Positions 34,204 through 43,356 are shown, counted from the stretch's first letter. The stretch is 64,000 nt of DNA from Oscillospiraceae bacterium (GCA_022800755.1 JAAWQX010000004.1:62001-126000), one strand, 5' to 3'. Made by a program: numbers and translations. Notes: generated by a model from the sequence alone, not told the origin.

Positions 34204-34608
34204 ATGAACATCGCATTTATGGCCCATGACCGGAAAAAAGAACTGATGGTGCAGTTTTGCATCGCGTACAAGGGGATTTTGGCGGAGCACCAGCTTTGTG
34301 CCACGAACACGACGGGTAAGCTGATCGCGGAAGCGACGGGACTGCCCATCACCATGTACCTCCACGCCAGCCAGGGCGGTGCGCAGCAAATCGGGGCACG
34401 GATCGCGTATAACGAAATCGACCTGGTGATTTTCCTGTGCGATCCGGGCAACAAAGCCAGCTTCCATGAGGTGAACCAGATCGAGCGCCTGTGCGACCAG
34501 TACATGATCCCCTTCGCCACGAATATCGCCACGGCGGAAGTGCTGATCCAGGGCCTGGCCCGGGGCGATCTGGACTGGCGGGACATTGTCAACCCGAAGG
34601 CGAAGTAA
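34204..34608 (+). CDS. mgsA: Methylglyoxal-synthase-like protein with altered active site
   Basis: 134 residues with clear full-length similarity to methylglyoxal synthase (MAHDRKKELMVQF; TTGKLIAEATGLP; QQIGARIAYNEIDLVIF; PFATNIATAEVLI; C-terminal GDLDWRDIVN). The enzyme makes methylglyoxal from dihydroxyacetone phosphate. Here the catalytic base (Asp71 of the E. coli enzyme, in GGDQQ) is Ala60 (GGAQQ), the TGTTG loop reads TNTTG (Asn35), and the DPLxxxPHxPD loop is DPGNKASFHEVN with one extra residue. His8-Asp9 and Asp80 are kept. Position after PBP2 is the usual Clostridia place for mgsA. It may have lost synthase activity or taken another role. Confidence 0.85.
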   Translation: MNIAFMAHDRKKELMVQFCIAYKGILAEHQLCATNTTGKLIAEATGLPITMYLHASQGGAQQIGARIAYNEIDLVIFLCDPGNKASFHEVNQIERLCDQYMIPFATNIATAEVLIQGLARGDLDWRDIVNPKAK

Positions 34609-34617
34609 GGAAACGAA

Positions 34618-34669
34618 GCAGGAGAGGATGCGCCTGTCCGGTCAGCCGGGCCGGGGCATCCTTTCCTGC
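34618..34669 (+). other. Long hairpin in the hisS leader
   Basis: 14-bp arms (34618-34631 and 34656-34669, one G-T wobble) enclosing a GC-rich 24-base loop that can pair further. No T-run follows; AAAAGGAGAGG of hisS comes next. It could protect or separate the mgsA-like and hisS messages. No T-box signature is present. Confidence 0.55.
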
Positions 34670-34689
34670 CGCAAAAGGAGAGGAACAAA

Positions 34690-36051
34690 ATGGAACGAGT
34701 GAAACCCCGGACCCTGTCCGGATTTATGGAACTGCCCCCTGCCCGGCAGCAGCAGATGGAGCGCATGATGGAGATCCTGCGGGAGAGTTACAGTCTGTAC
34801 GGCTTCACCCCGCTGGATACGCCCATCATCGAATCGGCGGAGGTATTGCTGGCGAAAGGCGGCGGCGAGACGGAAAAGCAGATTTACCGCTTCCTGAAAG
34901 GGGACACGGACCTGGCCTTGCGCTTTGACCTGACGGTCCCCCTGGCGAAATACGTAGCGGCGAATTACAGCAATTTGGCGTTCCCGTTCAAGCGCTACCA
35001 GATCGGCAAGGTCTACCGTGGCGAGCGTAGCCAGCGTGGCCGCTTCCGGGAGTTCTACCAGGCGGATATCGACGTGATCGGCGACGGCAGCCTGGACATC
35101 GTGAACGAAGCGGAGATCCCATCCATCATCTACCGCACGTTTACCCGGTTCGGTCTGACGAACTTTGTGATCCGGGTCAATAACCGGAAGATATTGAATG
35201 GCTTTTACGACATGCTGGGCCTGCTGGCCCGCTCCGGCGAGATCATGCGCACGGTAGACAAGCTGGACAAGATCGGTGCGGAAAAAGTCGGCCTGCTCCT
35301 CCACGACGAACTGGACCTGGGCCAGGACAACGTAGGCGACATCATGGAGTTCATCTCCATCAAAGGCAGCAACGCCCAGGTCCTCGCGGCCCTGGAGGAG
35401 TACCGGGGCCGGAGCGAACTGTTCGACACAGGCCTGGACGAGTTGACCACCGTGGCGAAATACCTGGCAGCCTTCGGCGTGCCGGAGGACCACTTCCAGA
35501 TTGACCTGACCATCGCCCGTGGTCTGGATTACTACACCGGCACGGTATACGAAACGACGCTGACAGACTACCCGGAGATCGGCTCCGTCTGTTCCGGCGG
35601 CCGCTACGACGACTTAGCGGGCTATTACACAGACAAAAAACTCCCCGGCGTAGGCATTTCCATCGGCCTGACCCGCCTGTTCTACGTCCTGGGCGAGCAA
35701 GGCCTGTTAAATGACGCCATGGTCACCGCCCCGGCAGACGTCCTGGTGATCCCCATGACCCAGGACCTGACCTACCCCATCGCCGCCGCGACGACCCTCC
35801 GCGCCCACGGCGTGCGCACGCAGCTCTATACAGAGCCGAAAAAGGTAAAGCAAAAATTCGCCTACGCGGACAAATTAGGCGTTCCCTACGCCGTCATCAT
35901 CGGCGACGACGAAGTAGCGGCGGGCGCCGTATCGGTGAAAAACCTGCAAACCGGCGAGCAGCGATCCATGCCTCCCGCCCAAGCGGCCCAAACCATCGCC
36001 GCCGCCATCGCGGAAAAAAAGCAGATCCCGGTCATTCGAGAGAGGCTGTAA
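34690..36051 (+). CDS. hisS: Histidyl-tRNA synthetase
   Basis: 453-residue class II synthetase. Motif 2 region is FKRYQIGKVYRGERSQ with GRFREFYQADIDVIG; the histidine-specific segment is ARGLDYYTGTVYE; motif 3 is GVGISIGLTRLF. A C-terminal anticodon-binding domain of HGTP type is present (about 350-440), which separates it from the HisZ regulatory paralogue. It is slightly longer than the common 420-residue form. AAAGGAGAGG precedes the ATG. It is first in a run hisS, unknown membrane protein, aspS, aldolase, acyltransferase with very short gaps. Confidence 0.95.
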   Translation: MERVKPRTLSGFMELPPARQQQMERMMEILRESYSLYGFTPLDTPIIESAEVLLAKGGGETEKQIYRFLKGDTDLALRFDLTVPLAKYVAANYSNLAFPFKRYQIGKVYRGERSQRGRFREFYQADIDVIGDGSLDIVNEAEIPSIIYRTFTRFGLTNFVIRVNNRKILNGFYDMLGLLARSGEIMRTVDKLDKIGAEKVGLLLHDELDLGQDNVGDIMEFISIKGSNAQVLAALEEYRGRSELFDTGLDELTTVAKYLAAFGVPEDHFQIDLTIARGLDYYTGTVYETTLTDYPEIGSVCSGGRYDDLAGYYTDKKLPGVGISIGLTRLFYVLGEQGLLNDAMVTAPADVLVIPMTQDLTYPIAAATTLRAHGVRTQLYTEPKKVKQKFAYADKLGVPYAVIIGDDEVAAGAVSVKNLQTGEQRSMPPAQAAQTIAAAIAEKKQIPVIRERL

Positions 36052-36054
36052 GCC

Positions 36055-36594
36055 ATGACGGACAAAAAACGCAAAATCATCGGCAATACCCTGGTATTTG
36101 CCCTGATTTTCGCCGCCCTTGCCCTCTATTGCCGCCCCGTCCCCCTATCCACCCTGGGCGGCTGGACCGACGACCCGGACATCTATGCCGACCTGTATTA
36201 CGAAGCCTACCACACAAACGCCCAAGGCAAATTAGCCGCGGATGTCTATGCCGCCGCGTCCGCGAACGGCGAATGGTCAGACCTGCTGGCCTCCATCCGC
36301 GTCTGCCGGATGCCCTTCAACTGGCTGGGCAATCTGCTTCCCGGCACCGGCGCCCATCAACTGGCCGACGGCATGACCGACTGGAACCTCCACGCCCATG
36401 ACCAAAGCGCGGAAAACAGCATGGTAGGCCTGCAAGCCTACGGCGAAGGCCAATTTTGCTACACCACGCCCAGATTAAATCAATACCTCCCCTGCGCCGT
36501 AAAAGACGCGGACGAACTACAGCAAAAAATCGACGCATTGATCGAACAATACGGCAAACCAATAAAATCAAACAACGGAGCTGATACACCATGA
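36055..36594 (+). CDS. Uncharacterized membrane-anchored or secreted protein
   Basis: 179 residues; not recognised. A basic N-terminus (MTDKKRKIIG) and one hydrophobic helix (about 9-26) point to a signal anchor, with the remaining 150 residues outside the membrane. Three Cys occur: one at the end of the helix and two in the exported part (about residues 83 and 140). It is inserted between hisS (3-base gap) and aspS (4-base ATGA overlap), so it is translated in step with two synthetases, yet it should act at the cell surface. GAGAGG precedes the ATG. No motif suggests an enzyme. Confidence 0.75.
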   Translation: MTDKKRKIIGNTLVFALIFAALALYCRPVPLSTLGGWTDDPDIYADLYYEAYHTNAQGKLAADVYAAASANGEWSDLLASIRVCRMPFNWLGNLLPGTGAHQLADGMTDWNLHAHDQSAENSMVGLQAYGEGQFCYTTPRLNQYLPCAVKDADELQQKIDALIEQYGKPIKSNNGADTP

Positions 36595-38366
36595 CACAAT
36601 CACGCACCCACACCTGCAGCGACCTGCGCCTTGCCGACGCGGGCAAGACCGTGACCCTGGTAGGCTGGCTGGAGACCATGCGGGAGGTGGGCAACAACTT
36701 TGCCTTCGTCGTCCTGCGGGACTTCTACGGCACCACCCAGCTTGTCATTGAAAACGAGGAATTGTTCAAGCAGTTCAAGGCGCTGAACAAGGAATCGACG
36801 ATCTCCGTCACCGGCACGGTCCGGGAGAGGGACAGCAAGAACCCCAAGCAGGCCACCGGCGACATCGAGGTAGTCCCCCAGACCATGGAGGTCCTTGGCA
36901 AATGCCGCTATAACGAGCTGCCCTTTGAGATCAACCGCTCCACGGAAGCGGACGAATCCCTGCGCCTGAAATACCGCTACCTGGACCTGCGCAACCCGGC
37001 GGTGAAGCAGAACATCATTTTGCGCAGCCAGGTCATCGCGGCCCTGCGCGCGGCCATGATGGACCACGGCTTCATGGAAATTACGACTCCCATCCTCACC
37101 GCATCGTCCCCGGAGGGTGCCCGGGACTACCTTGTCCCGGCGAGAAAGCACCCGGGCAAGTTCTACGCCCTGCCCCAAGCCCCCCAGCAGTTCAAGCAGC
37201 TTCTCATGACCGCGGGCTTCGACCGCTATTTCCAAATTGCCCCCTGCTTCCGGGACGAGGACGCCCGTGGCGACCGCAGCCCCGGCGAGTTCTACCAGCT
37301 GGACATGGAAATGGCCTTTGCCGACCAGGAGGACGTGTTCACCGTCCTGGAGGACGTATTGCCCCCGATTTTCGCCAAATACGGCACGTATAACGTCGCT
37401 TCCCAGCCCCCCTTCCGCCGCATCGGCTTTGCCGAGGCCATGGAGACCTACGGTTCCGACAAGCCCGACCTGCGCATCGACCTGACCGTCACCGACGCCA
37501 CGGACCTGCTGTCCGGCATCGGCTTCGGTCCGTTCGAGAACAACACGGTAAAAGCCATCGTCGCCACGGATTTCGCCGGCACCCGCAAGCAGATCGACGC
37601 TCTGTGCGCCGAGGTAGAAGTCCAGTCCGGCGAGAAAGCCTACTGGTTCCGCTATGACGAGAACGGCGAGATAGTCGGCGGCATCGCGAAATTCATCCAG
37701 CCCATCAAAGAGCAGGTGGTAACAGCCCTGAACCTGCCGAATAACAGCTTTGTCGGCCTGACCGCCGGCAAAAAGCTGACAGCCCAGAAGACCGCGGGCG
37801 TCCTGCGCAATAAGCTGGGCGCGTTCTGCCCCAACCACATGGACAAGGAGCGCTACGAATTTTGCTGGATCGTGGATTTCCCCATGTACGAGATCGGGGA
37901 AGAATCCGGCAAGCTGGAGTTCTGCCACAACCCGTTTTCCATGCCCAACGGCGGCCTGGAAGTGCTGCTGCAAGCGGAGCGGGGCGAGCTGGACCCCCTG
38001 ACCATCAACGCCTACCAGTACGACCTGGTGTGCAACGGCGTGGAGCTTTCTTCCGGCGCGGTGCGGAACCACGACCCGGAGATCATGGTGAAAGCTTTTG
38101 AGATGGTGGGCCTGGGGGAAGAAGACGTCCGGGCCAAATTCCCGGCCATGTACAACGCGTTCTGCTACGGCGCGCCCCCCCACGCGGGCATCGCCCCCGG
38201 CGTAGACCGCATGGTGATGCTCCTGTCCGGCGCGGAGACGATCCGGGAGATCATCCCCTTCCCCATGAACAAAAACGCCCAGGACCTGATGATGGACGCG
38301 CCCGGAATTGTCGAGCAAAAGCAGCTTGACGAACTGAACATCGCCATCGTCAAGGCCGAGGAATGA
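36591..38366 (+). CDS. aspS: Aspartyl-tRNA synthetase
   Basis: 591 residues, the bacterial form with an OB-fold anticodon domain (about 1-105), class II core and GAD insertion (about 290-410). Class II motif 2 is FRDEDARGDRSPGEFYQLDMEM and motif 3 is GIAPGVDRMVMLL. The flipping loop area reads SPEGARDYLVPAR, typical of bacterial AspRS. The start overlaps the upstream stop (ATGA). Discriminating versus non-discriminating specificity cannot be read with certainty here, but a separate asnS at 46.3 kb makes a discriminating enzyme plausible. Confidence 0.96.
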   Translation: MTQSRTHTCSDLRLADAGKTVTLVGWLETMREVGNNFAFVVLRDFYGTTQLVIENEELFKQFKALNKESTISVTGTVRERDSKNPKQATGDIEVVPQTMEVLGKCRYNELPFEINRSTEADESLRLKYRYLDLRNPAVKQNIILRSQVIAALRAAMMDHGFMEITTPILTASSPEGARDYLVPARKHPGKFYALPQAPQQFKQLLMTAGFDRYFQIAPCFRDEDARGDRSPGEFYQLDMEMAFADQEDVFTVLEDVLPPIFAKYGTYNVASQPPFRRIGFAEAMETYGSDKPDLRIDLTVTDATDLLSGIGFGPFENNTVKAIVATDFAGTRKQIDALCAEVEVQSGEKAYWFRYDENGEIVGGIAKFIQPIKEQVVTALNLPNNSFVGLTAGKKLTAQKTAGVLRNKLGAFCPNHMDKERYEFCWIVDFPMYEIGEESGKLEFCHNPFSMPNGGLEVLLQAERGELDPLTINAYQYDLVCNGVELSSGAVRNHDPEIMVKAFEMVGLGEEDVRAKFPAMYNAFCYGAPPHAGIAPGVDRMVMLLSGAETIREIIPFPMNKNAQDLMMDAPGIVEQKQLDELNIAIVKAEE

Positions 38367-38367
38367 T

Positions 38368-39147
38368 ATGGAAAATATTGTATTAGATAAATTCAAAGCC
38401 GGCCAGCCCTGCCTGGGGACTTTTTCCCACTTGCTCTCGGCGGTGTCCCTGCGTGTTTTGGGGCAAACGGGCCTGGACTATGTGATATTGGACCTGGAGC
38501 ACAGCCCCATCGGCCCGGAGCACGTCACGGAACTGATCCCCGCGGCCCGGGAAGCGGGCCTGTGCCCGCTGGTGCGGGTGAACGCCATGGACCGGGGCCA
38601 GTCCCTGAAGATGCTGGACGCCGGCGCGGCGGGCCTGATCGTCCCATTGGTAGAGACGGTGGAGCAGGTGCGGCAGCTGGTGTCCTACGCGAAGTTCGCG
38701 CCCCTGGGCAACCGGGGCTACTGCCCCACCACGGACGCAGGCTGGGGCTGCGGCCCGGCCTACGAGCACGGCATGGAGGGCTACATGTCCACCGCCAACG
38801 CCCGCACCCTGCTGATCCCCCAGTGCGAGACGGCGGGCTGCCTGGCCCACATTGAAGAGATCGTAGCCATGGACGGGGTAGACGGCATTTTCATCGGCCC
38901 GTTCGACCTGTCCATCGCCCTGGGCATCCCCGGGCAGTTCGATCACCCGGACCACATCGCGGCGGTAGAGCGGGTGCGGAAAGCCTGCGCCGCTGCGGGG
39001 AAGCTGTGCATCATGTTCTGCGGCGACGCCAACGCCGCGGCGGACTATTTCCGTCAAGGCTTCCCCAACGTGACCGTAGGCCTCGACGTACTGACCCTCC
39101 TGTCCGGCATGAAAACCACCGTAGAAACGGCGAAGCAGGGCCTATGA
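38368..39147 (+). CDS. HpcH/HpaI-family aldolase
   Basis: 259-residue class II (metal-dependent) pyruvate-type aldolase with a TIM-barrel layout: LDLEHSPIGPE near residue 40, VPLVETVEQVRQLVSYAKFAPLGNRGY with the catalytic region Arg, and the metal-site Glu in IPQCET followed by GIFIGPFDLS. Family members cleave 2-keto-3-deoxy acids such as 2,4-dihydroxyhept-2-enedioate or 2-keto-3-deoxyrhamnonate; the substrate here is not defined, and no sugar-acid pathway surrounds it. GAGGAA precedes the ATG by a short gap and the gene starts right after aspS. Its stop overlaps the next gene (ATGA). Confidence 0.9.
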   Translation: MENIVLDKFKAGQPCLGTFSHLLSAVSLRVLGQTGLDYVILDLEHSPIGPEHVTELIPAAREAGLCPLVRVNAMDRGQSLKMLDAGAAGLIVPLVETVEQVRQLVSYAKFAPLGNRGYCPTTDAGWGCGPAYEHGMEGYMSTANARTLLIPQCETAGCLAHIEEIVAMDGVDGIFIGPFDLSIALGIPGQFDHPDHIAAVERVRKACAAAGKLCIMFCGDANAAADYFRQGFPNVTVGLDVLTLLSGMKTTVETAKQGL

Positions 39148-40127
39148 AGCGCCGGACGGACTTAAACGTCATCAGCGGCGAGCGCGCGGGACTGTTCGGC
39201 GCGGCGATCTTATGGATCATGCTGTTCCACTCCACCCTGCGCCTGACCTGGCCGCCCCTGCACCTCATCAAGGCCACGGGCTACGCCGGGGTAGACGTAT
39301 TCCTGTTCCTGTCCGGTATCGGACTGTACTATTCCATGGAAAAGGACCCGTCCCCAACGCGGTTTTACCGCAAGCGCGCCCGCCGGGTCCTGCTGCCCTA
39401 CGGGGTGGTAGCGGTGCTGTACGAAGGCGGGCGCTGTCTCCTGGGCCGCATCACGCCGGCGGAATGCCTGTCGAACATCACCCTTGTCAGCTACTGGACC
39501 CGCGGCGTGCCCACCTATTGGTTCATCGCCGCCATCGTGGCCCTGTACGCGGCGTACCCCCTGCTGTATAAGCTCATTCAGCGGAAGCAATACCCCCTGC
39601 AAGCCCTGATTCTGGCCCTATCCTTTGCCGCTGCGTGGCTGCTGTACCAGGACCAGCCGGCCTTTTACCGCGTCAACGGCTTTGTGTTCCGCATCCCGAT
39701 TTTCCTGCTGGGCTGCTACATCGCCCCGGCGGTAAAACGAGGCGCCGCCCTGCCCCAGATCCCCACCCTGATCGCCTGCGTCATCATCGCGGCGGCCTGC
39801 TGGTACCTCTGGATCGGCTGCGACCCCTGGTTTTTCCGCATGTACCTGTTCATCCCCCTATCCATCAGCCTGACCTTATTCGGGAGCATCCTGCTCTCAA
39901 AAATAAGCAAAAACAATCCCATCCAGCACATTCTGCACTTTTTCGGCGGCATGACCCTGGAACTGTACCTGGTCCACGAAAAACTCCTGTCCGCCCTGAC
40001 GCACCTGTTCCCCAACCACACCATCGCCGCCAACGCCCTGGCGTTTCTCCTGGCGGTGGCCCTGGCCAAACTCCTGCGAAACCTATGCGAAAAAGCCCTC
40101 CCCCCACGGCGGAAGGCTCCCCAATAA
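39144..40127 (+). CDS. Membrane acyltransferase (acyltransferase-3 family)
   Basis: 327-residue integral membrane protein with about ten helices. The N-terminal part has the family layout GLFGAAILWIMLFHS (with the family His) and GYAGVDVFLFLSGIGLYYS, followed by RKRARRVLLPY. These enzymes O-acylate extracytoplasmic glycans such as exopolysaccharide or peptidoglycan. The start ATG 39144 overlaps the aldolase stop; the longer frame from 39006 is in the wrong context. No polysaccharide genes are adjacent, so the acceptor is unknown. Confidence 0.88.
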   Translation: MKRRTDLNVISGERAGLFGAAILWIMLFHSTLRLTWPPLHLIKATGYAGVDVFLFLSGIGLYYSMEKDPSPTRFYRKRARRVLLPYGVVAVLYEGGRCLLGRITPAECLSNITLVSYWTRGVPTYWFIAAIVALYAAYPLLYKLIQRKQYPLQALILALSFAAAWLLYQDQPAFYRVNGFVFRIPIFLLGCYIAPAVKRGAALPQIPTLIACVIIAAACWYLWIGCDPWFFRMYLFIPLSISLTLFGSILLSKISKNNPIQHILHFFGGMTLELYLVHEKLLSALTHLFPNHTIAANALAFLLAVALAKLLRNLCEKALPPRRKAPQ

Positions 40128-40149
40128 CCCCCGGAAAGGAGACGCCCCC

Positions 40150-41664
40150 ATGGTATCGAACATCCGCTCTTTCGGCATCAAAGGCATCCACGGCTACGAA
40201 GTGTCAGTCGAGTGCTTCCTGTCCAACGGTCTGCCGGGCTTTGACATCGTAGGCCTGCCGGACGCGGCGGTCAAGGAAGCCCGGGAGCGCGTGCGGGCGG
40301 CGATCAAGAACGCGGGCTACAAATACCCTGTGAGCCGCATCACGGTAAACCTGGCCCCGGCGGACACGAAAAAAGCCGGCACGGTGTACGACCTGCCGGT
40401 ACTGCTTGGCATCCTGTCCGCGGCGGGGACGATCAAGCCCCCGTCTCCGGACAGCGGCTTTTTCGGCGAGCTGTCCCTCACCGGGGAACTCCGCCCGGTG
40501 GCGGGCGCGCTGCCCATGGCCATCGCGGCCCGGCGGGCGGGGGTGCGGCATCTGTACGTCCCGGCGGACAACGCCCGGGAAGCGGCCTACGCTGGAGACC
40601 TGGCGGTCTACGCGGTGCAGACGGTAAAGCAGCTGCTTGCCCACCTGTCCGGCGAAGCCCCCATCCAACCCCAGCCCTGCCCGGATACCTTCCCCGCCCC
40701 GGAAACGCTCTTGGACTTCTCTGACGTAAAAGGCCAGGAGAACGTACGCCGGGCGCTGGAAGTGGCGGCGGCGGGGGGCCATAACCTGCTCATGTCCGGC
40801 CCGCCCGGCGCGGGAAAGAGCATGTTAGCCAAGCGTCTGCCGGGCATTTTGCCGGACATGACCCGGGAAGAGATGATCGAGACCACGGAGATCCACTCCG
40901 TTGCGGGTTTGACGGGCCGGGACGCGCCGGTTGTGTCCCAGCGCCCTTTCCGCGCGCCGCACCACACAGTCTCCGCCACAGCCATGAGCGGCGGCGGAAG
41001 CAATCCCCGCCCGGGGGAAATTTCCCTGGCCCACAACGGCGTGCTGTTTTTAGATGAGTTCCCGGAGTTCCCCAAATCGGTGCTGGAAGTCCTGCGCCAG
41101 CCCTTAGAGGACGGCCAGGTGACGGTCTCCCGGGTCTCCGGCACGGTGAGCTTCCCCAGCCGCTTCATGCTGGTAGCGGCGATGAACCCGTGCAAATGCG
41201 GCTGGTACGGCCACCCGTCGGGCCGCTGCACCTGCACCCAGTCATCGGTGATGAAGTACCGGGCGCGCATCTCCGGCCCCCTGATGGACCGCATGGACAT
41301 CCTGCTGGAGGTACCGTCCCTGGACTACGAGGAGCTGCGGACCCGTGCGCCGTCAGAGCCGTCCTCGGCGGTAAAAGCCCGGGTAGACAAGGCCCGGGCC
41401 GTCCAGCGTGCGCGTTTCGCGGGCACGGACGTGACCTGCAACGCGCAAATGGGCCCCCGCCAGGTGCGGGAGCACTGCGCCCTGGACGCGGCGGGGGAAG
41501 CCCTGATGAAAAAAGCCTTTGACCGCCTGGGCCTGTCCGCCCGCAGCTACGACCGCATCCTGCGGGTAGCCCGCACCATCGCGGACTTAGCGGGCAGCGA
41601 GACCATCCAGGCCCCCCACCTGGCGGAAGCCATCCAGTACCGCACGTTCCGCTTTGAAACGTGA
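40150..41664 (+). CDS. YifB/ComM-family Mg-chelatase-like AAA+ ATPase
   Basis: 504 residues. An N-terminal Lon-S5-like domain (about 1-170, GLPGFDIVGLPDAAVKEARERVRAA) precedes the AAA+ core with Walker A SGPPGAGKSM and Walker B FLDEFPEF, then a zinc-type Cys set (NPCKCGWYG and CTC). ComM of Haemophilus is a branch-migration helicase that aids integration of transforming DNA; the Firmicute orthologues are poorly studied. AAAGGAG precedes the ATG. It begins 22 bases after the acyltransferase and is followed by an MBL nuclease after 28 bases. Confidence 0.93.
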   Translation: MVSNIRSFGIKGIHGYEVSVECFLSNGLPGFDIVGLPDAAVKEARERVRAAIKNAGYKYPVSRITVNLAPADTKKAGTVYDLPVLLGILSAAGTIKPPSPDSGFFGELSLTGELRPVAGALPMAIAARRAGVRHLYVPADNAREAAYAGDLAVYAVQTVKQLLAHLSGEAPIQPQPCPDTFPAPETLLDFSDVKGQENVRRALEVAAAGGHNLLMSGPPGAGKSMLAKRLPGILPDMTREEMIETTEIHSVAGLTGRDAPVVSQRPFRAPHHTVSATAMSGGGSNPRPGEISLAHNGVLFLDEFPEFPKSVLEVLRQPLEDGQVTVSRVSGTVSFPSRFMLVAAMNPCKCGWYGHPSGRCTCTQSSVMKYRARISGPLMDRMDILLEVPSLDYEELRTRAPSEPSSAVKARVDKARAVQRARFAGTDVTCNAQMGPRQVREHCALDAAGEALMKKAFDRLGLSARSYDRILRVARTIADLAGSETIQAPHLAEAIQYRTFRFET

Positions 41665-41692
41665 GATACGCAGCAAAACGAGGTGTGTTAAA

Positions 41693-43294
41693 ATGAAACT
41701 AACATTCTTAGGCGCAGCTCACGAGGTCACGGGAAGCTGCACGCTGGTAGAAGCGGGCACGACGAAATTCCTGGTAGACTTCGGCATGGAGCAGGGCAAG
41801 GACCTGTACGAAAACGCGACGCTGCCCGTCAAGGCGGGGGACATCGACTTTGTCCTGCTGACCCACGCCCATATCGACCATTCGGGCAACCTGCCGCTGC
41901 TGTACAAAAACGGGTTTTCCGGCCCGGTGTACGCCACGGGAGCGACCTGTATGCTGGTAAACATCATGCTCCGGGACAGCGCGAACATCCAGATGCAGGA
42001 CGCAGAGTGGAAATCCCGCAAGGAGCAGCGGGCGGGCCGCCCCCCGGTGGAACCGGCCTACACCCTCACGGACGTAGAGGGCCTGGTGAAAAACCTACGC
42101 CCCTGCGGCTACGGGGAGACCCTGCAAATCAGCGAGAACGTCTCCGCCCGGTTCAACGACGCGGGACATCTGCTGGGCTCGTCCAACATTGAGGTATGGC
42201 TCACGGAAAACGGCGAGACCCGGAAACTGCTGTTTTCCGGGGACGTAGGCAACAAAAACCAGCCCATTTTGCGGGACCCCCAGCCGGTAGCCCAGGCGGA
42301 TTACGTCATTGTAGAATCTACCTACGGCGACCGCCTCCACGAGGAAGCCAAGGACATCATCCGCCCCCTGGCGGCGTACTTACAGCAGACCTTTGACCGG
42401 GGCGGCAACGTGGTCATCCCGGCCTTCGCCGTAGGTCGCACCCAGGAGATGCTGTACTTCCTGCGGGAGATCAAGGAACGGGACCTTGTCCACGGGCACC
42501 CGGATTTCCCGGTGTATGTGGACAGCCCCTTGGCGGAAAATTCCACCAGTGTGTTCCTCCAGTGCGACCGGACGTACCTGGACGAGGATTCCCAGTACAT
42601 CATGGACCTGGGGGTGAACCCGCTGATCTTCCCGGGCCTGAACATCGCCCAGACCGCGGGGGAATCCAAGGCCATCAACTTTGACCCTACGCCGAAAGTG
42701 ATCCTTTCCGCCTCCGGCATGTGCGACGCCGGGCGCATCCGCCACCACCTGAAGCACAACCTCTGGCGGCCGGAAAGCACGGTGCTGTTCGTGGGCTACC
42801 AGGCGGAAGGCACCCTGGGCCGCAGGCTGATCGACGGCTGCGACACGGTGAAAATTTTAGGCGAGGAAATTGCGGTCCACGCGGAGATCGGCACCTTGCC
42901 CGGCATGAGCGGACACGCCGACCGGAACGGGCTGCTGGCCTGGCTGGGCGGCCTGGAAACGCCGCCGAAAGCCGTATTCGTCAACCACGGCGAGGACGAA
43001 GTCTGCGACAAATTTGCCCGGACCATTCAGGAGACTTTCGGCTACGAGACCCACGCCCCTTACTCCGGGGCCTGCTACGACTTGCGCCGGGGCGCGTTCG
43101 AGTTTGTGGCACAGGGCATCCCCATCGGCAAGCAGACCCAGGCCACGGTAAAGAAGAATCAGGTCTTTTCCGATCTGGTCGCCGCGGCGAAAGAACTTTT
43201 GGACATGTCCCGGACGTTATCGGGGCGTTCCAATCGGGAATTGAAAGGCTACCTCACGCAAATTCGCTCCATCCTCAAGCAAATGCGGGAGTGA
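41693..43294 (+). CDS. MBL-fold beta-CASP RNA nuclease
   Basis: 533-residue metallo-beta-lactamase/beta-CASP protein. The metal motif is HAHIDH (His58, His60, Asp62, His63), followed by NDAGHLLGS and FSGDVG. The beta-CASP insert contains VESTYGDR and AFAVGRTQE, and the RMMBL-type C-terminus has GMSGHADRNGLL and VNHGEDEV. Similar proteins (RNase J/CPSF-73 like, YmdB-unrelated) act as RNA endo- or exonucleases. It lacks the longer C-terminal domain of RNase J. ATG 41693 with GAGGTG upstream was chosen over 41654, which lies inside yifB. It is followed by hairpins and a strong terminator. Confidence 0.92.
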   Translation: MKLTFLGAAHEVTGSCTLVEAGTTKFLVDFGMEQGKDLYENATLPVKAGDIDFVLLTHAHIDHSGNLPLLYKNGFSGPVYATGATCMLVNIMLRDSANIQMQDAEWKSRKEQRAGRPPVEPAYTLTDVEGLVKNLRPCGYGETLQISENVSARFNDAGHLLGSSNIEVWLTENGETRKLLFSGDVGNKNQPILRDPQPVAQADYVIVESTYGDRLHEEAKDIIRPLAAYLQQTFDRGGNVVIPAFAVGRTQEMLYFLREIKERDLVHGHPDFPVYVDSPLAENSTSVFLQCDRTYLDEDSQYIMDLGVNPLIFPGLNIAQTAGESKAINFDPTPKVILSASGMCDAGRIRHHLKHNLWRPESTVLFVGYQAEGTLGRRLIDGCDTVKILGEEIAVHAEIGTLPGMSGHADRNGLLAWLGGLETPPKAVFVNHGEDEVCDKFARTIQETFGYETHAPYSGACYDLRRGAFEFVAQGIPIGKQTQATVKKNQVFSDLVAAAKELLDMSRTLSGRSNRELKGYLTQIRSILKQMRE

Positions 43295-43304
43295 ACCGCG
43301 CGCA

Positions 43305-43351
43305 AGTCCGAAATCGGACTGAAAAAAGAGATTTGGGTCCGAAATCAGACT
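43305..43351 (+). repeat. Duplicated 16-base hairpin after the MBL nuclease gene
   Basis: AGTCCGAAATCGGACT (43305-43320) and a decayed copy GGTCCGAAATCAGACT (43336-43351), 15 bases apart. Both have a CGAAATCG-type tip that reappears in the terminator at 43357-43394. Confidence 0.65.
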
Positions 43352-43356
43352 AATCA

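Noticed and set aside
34609..34689. T-box leader before hisS (and likewise before aspS and asnS)
   Set aside because: No T-box sequence (TGGNACCGCG) and no specifier/antiterminator layout is visible; only a simple hairpin is present.
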